Source: Bacteroidales bacterium
GTDB taxonomy: Bacteria; Bacteroidota; Bacteroidia; Bacteroidales; JAADGE01
Direction of reading: 5' to 3'
DNA: 64,000 nucleotides
Assembly: GCA_021108035.1 (NCBI GenBank)
Contig: JAIORQ010000006.1
Coordinates: forward strand, 40,987 to 104,986
Shown: one piece after another, positions 60,901-64,000 of the stretch
Numbering within the stretch: the first letter of the stretch is position 1
Layout: every line of letters begins with the position of its first letter
Made by a program: the position numbers and the translations under genes
The notes under the pieces: generated by a model
The model's input: only the letters and a program-made list of their open reading frames with translations
Told to the model about the DNA's origin: nothing
Database searches by the model: none

Positions 60901-62748
60901 TACGGCACCTTCAGCTACAGTTTTTCCGTTATTTGTAGTAACAACAGGATCATCGTTCAGAGGAGTTATTGTAATATCAAATTGTGTATTGCCAATATTT
61001 CCACCTGACCCGTCACTTACAGTAAATCTGAAAAAGTCAGCAACGGTTTCTGTCCCGTCATGCGAATAATTTATATTATTTAAATTTATATCGGTTTGAG
61101 TAAAAGTATTTCCGACTAAAAGAGGTACTGCATTATTATTAAGAGTACCATTAGTAGGTACAACTGTAACAGTAAATTCTATTTGAGCATCAGTATTATC
61201 AACATCAGTTACTCTTAATTCAGTATTTAAAATAATTGCATTATTAACACCTTCATTTACAGTTTTACCTGTATTTATTGAAACGACAGGAGCATCATTA
61301 ACAGGAGTTATTGTAATTACAAAAACAGTAGCAACTGTAGTTCCTCCTGTTCCGTCATCTACTGTAAAAGTGAATGAGTCACTAATTGTTTCACTTCCGT
61401 CATGATTATATTCAACATTATTGGAATTGATATCAAGTTGAGTAAAAGTGCCGCCTATACCGAGAGGAGGTCCACCGTTTGTTAATGTTCCGTTTGCAGG
61501 TACAGCTGATAATGTGTAAGTTAACAAAGCAGGACCGCTTTCAGCATCTGTTGTTTCCAGTTCAGTATTTAATATTGTTTGATTTGCCGCTCCTTCGGAT
61601 ACCGTTTTTCCGTTATTAGTTGTAACTACAGGATCGTCATTTTGCGGTGTTATTGTAATATCAAATTGTGTTAAACCAATATTTCCTCCGGCACCGTCAC
61701 TTACAGTAAATCTGAAAAGGTCAGCAACAGTTTCAGAACCATCGTGAGTATATTGAAGCATATTAGCATTAATATTCGCTTGCGTAAATGTACTTCCGAG
61801 GCCGAGAGCACCACCACAGAATAATGTTCCGTTTGTCGGAATTGTTGTTAATGTGTATTCAATTTGGGCATTTGTATTATCAACATCAGTTACGAGCAGT
61901 TCTGTATTAGGAATTATTTGGTTTGCTGCCCCTTCGTTAACTGTTTTGCCGGTATTATTTACAAGAACAGGCGGGTCATTAACAGGTGTAACTGTAATAC
62001 TGAAAGCAGTAACAGGAGTAGAACCTCCCGCACCGTCATCAACAGAAAAAGTAAAAGCATCGCTGTTTGTTTCAGAACCGTCATGATTATATTCAACATT
62101 TCCGGCATTAATATCAGCTTGTGTAAAAGTTCCTCCTACACCAAGAGGAGGCCCTCCGTTTGTTAATGTTCCGTTAACAGGTATTGAATTAAGTGTATAA
62201 GTTAAACTTGCAGCAGCTTGTTCTAAATCGGTTGTTTCTAATTCAGCTTGTGCAATTACTTGGTTGGTTGCACCTTCTGCAACAGTTTTGCCTGTGTTTG
62301 TTGTTACAACCGGATCATCATTAACAGCTGTAACATCTATTGTCATAGTACTTGCCGGCAATATACTCCAACCGTCAGCTCCATCATGAACTTGAAAATC
62401 AAATTGATCATAACCGACTCCGTTTTGATCCGGAAGCGGTTTAAATTTGAATCTGTTAAAATCTGTAACGAGAATAATATCTCCGACACCAAGAGCCTCG
62501 CCTACGTCAATTACACCGTCTAAATCACTGTCATCATATAATGTTCCTGTAGTGACATTGTTTGTAATTCTGATTTGCCATAAACTTGCACCGATATCAG
62601 GATCTACAAAAGGGAAATCCACTACACCAAAGACTCTATCAAGGTCTTCGGATGTACTAACCGTATTATCGGAAGTAGTTGGGAGGGTTTGTGCATTAAC
62701 AAAATAGCCTAAGCTAATAAACAGAGTAAGAATGAAATACTTTTTCAT
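45931..62748 (-). CDS. Giant secreted repeat protein (5605 residues) with cadherin-like, Ig-like and PKD-like domains and type B T9SS C-terminus
   Basis: A signal peptide (residues 1-19, FILTLFISLGYFVNAQ) is followed by a ~125-residue lead domain. Six cadherin-like (CSPG type) repeats span ~147-830, each ending in NDxPV. A putative Ig-like domain (~830-920; WLALVDNGNGTATLSGTP) comes next. About 49 Ig-like units of ~80-110 residues span ~920-5145. Most keep one cysteine near the start (DQxIC), a central G-x-W, an FxWT strand, a second cysteine and a closing ITNN. Four PKD-like domains follow (YHWDFGDGEN, IQWDFGDHSD, YLWDFGDTVS). The last ~107 residues are the gliding-motility-associated C-terminal domain (YPNAFTPNPNGSN, IYNRWGEKIF, YVWKVSVVY). 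It should be exported by T9SS to the surface and act as a long adhesin or surface fibre. The single unbroken frame over 16.8 kb argues for selection. No calcium-site or enzyme function is claimed. Confidence 0.93.
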   Translation of the reverse strand: MKKYFILTLFISLGYFVNAQTLPTTSDNTVSTSEDLDRVFGVVDFPFVDPDIGASLWQIRITNNVTTGTLYDDSDLDGVIDVGEALGVGDIILVTDFNRFKFKPLPDQNGVGYDQFDFQVHDGADGWSILPASTMTIDVTAVNDDPVVTTNTGKTVAEGATNQVIAQAELETTDLEQAAASLTYTLNSIPVNGTLTNGGPPLGVGGTFTQADINAGNVEYNHDGSETNSDAFTFSVDDGAGGSTPVTAFSITVTPVNDPPVLVNNTGKTVNEGAANQIIPNTELLVTDVDNTNAQIEYTLTTIPTNGTLFCGGALGLGSTFTQANINANMLQYTHDGSETVADLFRFTVSDGAGGNIGLTQFDITITPQNDDPVVTTNNGKTVSEGAANQTILNTELETTDAESGPALLTYTLSAVPANGTLTNGGPPLGIGGTFTQLDINSNNVEYNHDGSETISDSFTFTVDDGTGGTTVATVFVITITPVNDAPVVSINTGKTVNEGVNNAIILNTELRVTDVDNTDAQIEFTVTVVPTNGTLNNNAVPLLVGNTFTQTDINLNNINYSHDGTETVADFFRFTVSDGSGGNIGNTQFDITITPLNDDPVVTTNNGKTVAEGAVNQTILITDLETTDTDNTPAQLTYTLNAAPARGNLTNGGVPILVLGTFTQLDINSNNIEYDHDGSEPNADSFTFTVDDGAGGTTPATTFNITITSVNDAPVLATNNPLNINEGDLNQTIPNTLLEVTDVDNTPAEIEFTLTTAPSSGTLYLSGVPVAVAGTFTQAQINANAITYSHDGSESVADFFRFTVNDGAGGNIGVTQFDINIAPVNDAPVFDTSPVTVGAELVLYTYNISASDPDHPGPALSFAAVTIPPWLALVDNGNGTATLSGTPPGGAPLNNPMSISVTDGTETVFQNWNLMITSGVTANAGLDDTTCIDDSYILNGNSPPVGYTGLWTVIDGAGIFVDPTLYNTQVDGLNSGVAPNNSNTFRWTLSNADGSYVVWDDVVIINNTVISEVTDISNVCGTNAILQADNALFPGESGLWTVEGFPVPLPVIANPTQRTTAVSGLNYNVNQFRWTVTKETCSDFAIMTVNVIEVWATAGGPAEICSEPFTIYGNDPALLGGTGLWTVGAGGGIFANANNPTTTVTGSHQDVTNQYIWTVTVNGCSDQASVFVENNIPSTATITTPDPSTSCDGTYTIVAVPADATDPNETGFWTTVTPGVIIATPNNATTNVTNLQQGANLFTWHITNGNCPESTADLTINYFLPAVVNAGPDDIICTDIYNLAATPLNPGETGLWTVVVGGGTILDPTSSNTQVINIQRGLNTFQWTVNHDICSNSDMVDITNLSVDATIFTGDPDEACFEPWPIQANDPSFYDLANPPTVTTGLWTVQAGGAVVDFPLAFNTTVSNMDPGNNNFIWTLDNGTCSDSDTITIINNIATQADAGRDTIVCSTTLNNLAGNNNYDHFRETGFWRVVQGGATITDPSLFNSSVTNLDFYCSEWTPDWWTTVDAPNIFEWVIQRGGCESTDQVRVLNGIPGVVDAGVDQTVCDNQVNLDALDEGSCAHEVYWTSPASTSTVITFQDPQDHTNIDSIFFNNHVEDVPGAAPPGGAITQFIWHKINHFQDSGGNPIDCELTDTVEITAFDLYQDVQAGTNDAVCVNEYHLMATDPNSIFNTPPHNYYTTGQWSVTFGNGNFDDDTFYNTWVRNMAAYDNIYRWTIINHDLNCIMSDDVWIHSARPSGATAGPDDVICDDNIVLTSNVPLNYSSAYWTVAGGSATILGNSCTGFDCDAFATNIGLGTNIFVWHVENEYTGPHGGYSAGSPLICYATDTTIIINRSVIAAAGNDIYECGDFTQLFANDPGGESGLWTGSGTFESSGTNTSTLFNDVVHGLVRGKNTFTWTISNEACNGSDQVVVWGLLPPDPFANVDQTDCIGDVDLNANDVSDYWSVVDPVPPNPVWQEATATGYWTSNVMGVTFDNASNFSTTAHNVPANGATPTMFIWHSLNDFTDHVAGLDYQCELTDTMFYYNHAVTSVAGPDGQRCGIQGVGAVYTLGATPVTSPETGLWTTVFAPGATIVTPTFHNSQVTGMLNGDHEYRWTVSHWLNSHECTADDFVTVRVRIPTPVVVAPPSSYEICEDFTTLQANQPNYTIGETGLWTDINDPAATIVDPTSEVTMVTGIGLGTRMFEWRITNDFCDSTGIITVYNNMILADADDRIDEDAILHGVADNDSAVCQNWYDLSATDPNIYNTGTAPIPAGVWTALPGTVTFDNITLYNTTVRNLNDIGTNISNLTWTITKGGCVEASILDITDNEFPTDAHTDNVINIDETCTGDFTLSGEQAPAGGNGYWSLVSGGGSFQNPTLYNTLVTGVSKPFSVYQWNVTSLSCDAADQVTIYNNSVTSSAGFPDTVCVDYTNLNGGIPDYSAGETGQWFVSLGASTVTDQTAFNSGVTNMVQGQNRFIWRITNGNCEADDEVEIVNNEPDDFTVEPDKEVCTPNSSISVNPFPAYGTGIWDKLAGGASTTITNPSAINTAVTGLQPGSNIFRWTVNNLGCEKEDQIEITNNMVISEAGIAQDVCADSANLLAADPDVNFPFQGTGTWSVITGAATVVDITAFNSQVINLDPGLNTFRWTMSLGSCTDTDDADVTNNSVTADATDQISCDNTAVFDGNNPGSADGLWTLLGSSATPTIVTPTLNISDVNGLGFGINTFRWRVDNTAGCSDSIDIVIDNGYFIISAGSDQNNLCDNFSTLNGDEPGSGNPGISGNWGVFAGTGTVTNPTLYNSGVTGLSPGNNTFRWVVNSSICSAFDEVILINNSPTTAVITTPILANREICTNSAAVEGTNPVFGTGQWTVSTAGASFVDPTDYQTVVNNLDPGNNIITWTITNGACDSDDVITIINNEVTAVAGPDQNNLCADNTFLNATDPLIIYPFQGTGHWTNLSGNTAVLVNSMAENSQVTNLPIGTTVFQWTVEQGICFANSQVQITNNSVTASATDQADCTADFVLNGNDPLTFGGTGYWEIISGGGTITAPSTLHNTSITGVPNGTSTALRWTVDNGTCTDDIQISVENNTFSVSAGPDQTICFDNTTLNGDDPLTGSGYWTRLSGSGVFSNTADRNSAVTGIGQGTSVYTWTVTRNGCMNSNNVSITNNSPSDAVITGPLNTETCNGTAILTANLPAPYYADNQYWELVSGNVTFNNPSTSFTMNVSNLAPGDNIFKWAVERGACPDSEDFITITNNEVDAVAGSDQPNLCADNTFLNATDPSVIYPFQGTGYWTNLSGNSAIIANSLAENSAVSDLPIGLTTFQWTVEQGGCTDSDLVQITNSSVTATASDLDECDGDFILTGNDPATFGGSGYWEIISGSGTITAPSTLYNTTITGVSYSTTTALRWTVENGICSDDIQISVTNNNFNVNAGPNLDICTDNAVMNGDDPLSGTGYWTLLSGSGIFSNSTDRNATVTGIGQGTSVYTWTVARDGCINSGNVSVVNNSPSIALITGPLNTETCDGTAILTANHPFPYYADNQYWELVGGGATFNDPSSSFTMHITNLNPGNNIFKWAVERGSCLDSEDFITITNNEVRAEAGPPQILCANTTSLNATSPSAMYPFQGTGSWTTLVPGVIIDNSLLETTTVSSIPNGDHSFFWTVSLGSCDITDNVVISNHSVDATATDAQTCNSDIAALTGNNPAPGESGLWTCSTGSVTYDNQSLYDTGAHNLAVGNNTFVWTINNADCTDAAVITVEYIDPTAEAGPDQDICSDNTFLAGLSPAPGSGTWSVLTGTGNFVSPSNHNTFVTNIGFGANVYVWTVIDRICIESSSVTITNNLPVASAGSDLITCLDIATLPALQEQAGETGLWIKIGGSGIVTTPTLYNSQVTNLSSGVNTFQWTVDNGLCTNSDEVQIYNNEITSISAGVDRAICSSSTSLAALAPGTGETGSWDALSGSAIFDNSAFYNTGVSNLSQGDNILQWTLTNGTCSDSDNVTITNNSPTTPSTSPDAEICSSTWTLLANAPNTGVGETGLWTNEFGAVGVIVEPTDNITTVHSIGHGSNTFRWTISNALCDAYDDIVITNNTISTDAGLDQSRCSDTAVLAATNPAPGTGYWKMVNPLNGPVFDNSLAYNTVIRNLAQGNNILVWTATSGGCTAWDLVTISNDNPTIADAGIDQTVCNSTATLSGNNPSVGTGVWTRLGGAGVIANPSHNNTNVTGLSAGGNTFRWTVTEGSCVSYDDVLIMNELVYASAGIDDEICGDFYSELNGNQPGEGETGEWTVTGGSGVFAEATLYNTSVSGLSGAENRFTWTVSKGTCSNSDDVSIFDNTPSTASTGSDKEICDDYTVIAANPPAIGVGEWSVAAGTGDFDNSLANTTTVRNIVTEINIYRWTITNGICTSSADIAVTYNGVTAVVGDSIFECGTTTYLNGNEPQGGQTGIWTTTGPGVIIVNPTLYNTAVSDLNVGINKFRWTINFGICSDYADLVVTNDLYDANASVAGPTTICVDYADLLGNIPPPGATGEWSVWAGGGTFDDPASPTAEVTGLLRGENTLRWTITKNACSNYDDVVITNNMVTALTGNDIITCGNDPTLVANELYPGESGLWTKTAACGSSTILSPTTNETVVTRLCYGVNGFRWTVNGNGCSAWDEITVNENSFNIVAGFDQHVCDTTVELGGEDPAPGYGIWSFSGPGVTIVNPTLNTTVVNGLQDNSPHTFRWTVYKNGCSAWDEVIIYNDLVHANAGEDQSVCSPNAILSATEPEAGTGYWTISTGAGEVTDPTFHASTVIDLGPLNNTLIWTVTNLACFDSDDVTITNNMVTATAGPDQQICEDFTNLAGTPPQDGGYGIWETAGGTGIVQTPTAYNSYAYNLQPGINTFRWTVYENDCSNGGDLVQIRNNSFVADAGSDQILPLNQTYTNFDAELLPGQTGQWSIHSGSGDIAEYNSPTSYVDNMFTGENEFTWTVSEVINPSLTCLDTDIVKITVSDLDVQCGEDQINCVDTAKMNAEYETNVDPINHVWTVVNGSGVFDDIHDPKTVVRHIEVGTSIYRWTVYYTGFEVSCTVNITNDSIYVGAGDDAESCEDYHTMNAQQIVGGTGIWTVVGIGGGTIADNTLHNTEVTSIVPGTNRFEWYTKRTYSGCESRDTVELRYNLAPIPDFETDPTEFCAPAWVTIDNTSSNYGGWDEADVYEWSVIGDEGWFIGETYNVDEDIIEEFTNIGEDDSTYYIQLVAIDTITGCSDTIVHSITAFPGPKVEFTPSSHEKRFPDASFQFDNGSDEDLISYHWDFGDGENIYQADYVGYVDHEYGTWGTYIITLTGISGGQCDGEYIDTIVITPPCPDSYDVGSVIAKGCQPLTVEFNSNIHFADSIQWDFGDHSDLSNAENPLYTYEDYGEYIVIVNAWNKGCDEEAYERRDTVIVYPKPIVDFDVSPRLIMIPNQAIHCYNYSEFGNRYLWDFGDTVSFDKEPMHYYTVPGIYDITLSVWTEHDCFDSTLTKSMVFAEEPGMIRYPNAFTPNPNGSNGGVYPCTGNRIDTENLNDVFYPLFSGVVDYQLEIYNRWGEKIFITNDICIGWDGYVDGVMAPQDVYVWKVSVVYMNGEPYKEYGSVTLLR
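47314..59990 (-). repeat. Array of about 49 two-cysteine Ig-like units within the giant gene
   Basis: Reading the translation by eye I count 49 units, averaging about 86 residues. The shared pattern is AGxDQxxC, an LxGxxP turn, GxGxW, xxPTxxNTxVxxL, GxNxFxWT, xxGxC and a closing xITNN. Two cysteines at fixed places suggest one disulfide per unit. Four long units (numbers 8-10 and 12, around 56.7-58.1 kb) carry insertions around an FIWH variant. Confidence 0.85.
52003..55041 (-). repeat. Three consecutive four-unit higher-order blocks of about 1 kb
   Basis: Blocks 54031-55041 (1011 bases), 53017-54030 (1014) and 52003-53016 (1014) each hold four Ig-like units in the same order. The string PFQGTG occurs only in the first unit of each block and once more at the start of the next unit. 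The fourth unit always starts SP with VITxP or LITGP. The two later blocks are the most alike and have equal unit lengths throughout. Confidence 0.85.
60262..62312 (-). repeat. Six cadherin-like repeats alternating between two types
   Basis: Six units of about 113-115 residues alternate. Type A has ETTD, TNGG and FTFTVDDGxGG. Type B has VTDVDNT, FRFTVSDGAGGNIG and TQFDI. The order A-B-A-B-A-B implies growth by duplication of an A-B pair. Each unit contains the conserved YxHDGSE and closes with NDxPV. Confidence 0.85.
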
Positions 62749-63098
62749 GTGTCTATATTTAATAAAATTTTAAATATTTTAAAAAAACTTCCGAAAAATA
62801 TATCTTTTGATTTGACTAATTGTTCGGATGTTTCAAATAATAACATTTCAATATACATTTATAAATATCAGGATTATAAGGCATTACGCCTTCTAATTCT
62901 AAATAACATTAATTTCCTAATTATAATACAACTACAAGACTTTTAAACGGTTTAAATAGTTGCATCAATATAATATTTTTTAAAAAAAATACTAACATTA
63001 TGAATTTACAAAAAACGTTCCTTTTTTAAGGAATTATTTTAATAAAAATATTAACTCCGAAATATATATCTTTTTTTACATTTGTAAAAACTTTTTTC
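62749..63098. other. Divergent intergenic region before the giant gene and the GNAT gene
   Basis: This 350-base gap is very AT-rich and holds no gene. A small fold-back TTCCTTTTTTAAGGAA lies near 63018-63033. The plus strand has a TACATTTG -7 box at 63077-63084. For the giant gene only a weak TATATTTT candidate is visible on the minus strand near 62798-62805. Confidence 0.6.
63077..63084 (+). promoter_or_regulatory. Promoter -7 box for the GNAT gene
   Basis: TACATTTG is an exact TAnnTTTG match 14 bases before the start codon. No TTG lies at the -33 spacing. The leader would be very short, so confidence is modest. Confidence 0.4.
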
Positions 63099-63623
63099 AT
63101 GAAAATACTTGAAAATTCTGTTATTAGACTTAGAAGTATAGAATTATCAGATATTGATTTTCTATTTAGTGTTGAAAACAATCAGGATAATTGGGAACAA
63201 AGCAATACTTTAACTCCTTTTTCAAAACATATTTTAAAAGAATACATAAAAAATTCTCATCTTGATATTTTTACAACAAAGCAATTAAGATTGGCTATAG
63301 AATCTGTTGACGAAAAAAAAACAGCAGGCTTTATTGATCTTTTTGATTATGATCCTTTTCATTTAAGAGCAGGTATCGGAATAGTTATTACCGAAAAAGA
63401 AAGACGAAAATATTATGCAAGCAATGCCCTTGCTTTACTGACAGACTATTCTTTTAAAGTGCTGAAATTAAATCAATTGTATTGTAATATTAGTGAAGAT
63501 AATAATAAAAGCCTCGAATTATTTAAAAAATCAGGATTTAAAATAAGCGGGAAAAAACTTGAATGGATCAATACAGAAACCGGTTTTAAAGATGTTTACT
63601 TTTTGCAGTTAATTAATGGTTGA
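63099..63623 (+). CDS. GNAT family N-acetyltransferase (RimJ/RimL/SpeG-like)
   Basis: This 174-residue cytoplasmic protein fits the GNAT fold. It starts IRLRSIELSDIDFLFSVEN, typical of the RimJ/RimL/SpeG branch. The acetyl-CoA region is GIVITEKERRKYYASNALAL, followed by LYCNISEDNNKSLELFKKSGF and ending in DVYFLQLI. The acceptor could be a protein N-terminus, a polyamine or a small metabolite, and the sequence does not decide. Its TGA stop is the first base triplet of the following minisatellite, so the array abuts the reading frame directly. Confidence 0.85.
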   Translation: MKILENSVIRLRSIELSDIDFLFSVENNQDNWEQSNTLTPFSKHILKEYIKNSHLDIFTTKQLRLAIESVDEKKTAGFIDLFDYDPFHLRAGIGIVITEKERRKYYASNALALLTDYSFKVLKLNQLYCNISEDNNKSLELFKKSGFKISGKKLEWINTETGFKDVYFLQLING

Positions 63624-64000
63624 ATGAGAGAATGATTGAATGAATGATTGAATGAGTGAATGATTGAATGAGTGAATGATTGAATGAGTGAATGATTGAA
63701 TGAGAGAATGATTGAATGAGAGAATGATTGAATGAGTGAATGATTGAATGAGTGAATGATTGAATGAGAGAATGATTGAATGAGAGAATGATTGAATGAG
63801 TGAATGATTGAATGAGTGAATGATTGAATGAGAGAATGATTGAATGAGAGAATGATTGAATGAGTGAATGATTGAATGAGTGAATGATTGAATGAGAGAA
63901 TGATTGAATGAGAGAATGATTGAATGAGTGAATGATTGAATGAGTGAATGATTGAATGAGAGAATGATTGAATGAGAGAATGATTGAATGAGAGAATGAT
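63622..64000. repeat. Minisatellite: 16-base unit with 64-base higher-order period
   Basis: After a short irregular start, the unit GAATGATTGAATGAGW (W is A or T) is repeated to the end of the window without spacers. The variable last base follows a repeating pattern of two A then two T, giving a 64-base super-unit that is identical in successive copies from about 63700. The final units near 63970-64000 depart from the pattern with three A in a row. The array continues beyond the window. Confidence 0.95.

Noticed and set aside
48043..62707. Numerous plus-strand open frames opposite the giant gene
   Set aside because: They are shadows of the repeat-rich minus-strand gene; none has recognisable domains or a promoter.
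63622..64000. Possible CRISPR array because of regular repeats at the end of the window
   Set aside because: The 16-base units are contiguous with no unique spacers, and no cas genes are present.

Overview
The window is AT-rich chromosomal DNA from a Bacteroidota bacterium, most likely in or near the Bacteroidales/Marinilabiliales; the order is an inference. Three things point there. Promoters fit the phylum pattern TTG-N19/20-TAnnTTTG rather than the E. coli one. Six proteins carry signal peptides ending in a typical AQ site, and five of these end in type IX secretion (T9SS) sorting domains. The conserved block reads tRNA-Thr/Tyr/Gly/Thr - tuf - tRNA-Trp - secE - nusG - rplKAJL - rpoBC, with rpsU, xerC-like and hpf just upstream, and a DUF3467 gene sits after rpoC.

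Layout. 1-2.6 kb (+): end of a membrane glycosyltransferase, ribBA, and an ATP-grasp ligase. 2.6-17.9 kb (-): the transcription/translation block. 17.9-31.7 kb: metabolism, mostly on the minus strand: acyl-CoA dehydrogenase, a helix-hairpin-helix membrane protein, a DUF433/DUF5615 toxin-antitoxin pair, an AGCS symporter with an unusual extracytoplasmic N-terminus, accD, class II aldolase, the fused B12 mutase IcmF, purine nucleoside phosphorylase (+) and glutamine synthetase. 31.8-40.8 kb (-): four related T9SS cargo genes, each ending in a near-identical sorting domain and the same double-hairpin 3' end. An IS1380-like element interrupts the array, and a paralogous uninterrupted copy of its target survives in the same window. 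41.0-45.7 kb (+): a protein of about 1570 residues joining an adenylate-forming ligase, a long unassigned middle and a GNAT acetyltransferase. 45.9-62.7 kb (-): one 5605-residue secreted protein with six cadherin-like repeats, about 49 two-cysteine Ig-like units, four PKD-like domains and a type B T9SS C-terminus. 63.1-64 kb (+): a GNAT acetyltransferase followed by a 16-bp minisatellite with a 64-bp higher-order period that runs off the window.

How it fits together. The first half is housekeeping. The second half is an outer-surface locus in which duplication dominates at every scale: 16-bp minisatellite units, about 1-kb blocks inside the giant gene, alternating cadherin-like pairs, and whole gene-plus-leader duplications in the T9SS array. 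The best candidates for undescribed biology are the ligase-GNAT fusion, the higher-order repeat structure of the giant adhesin-like protein, the T9SS cassette array with its natural empty site, and the recurrent short-period intergenic repeats.
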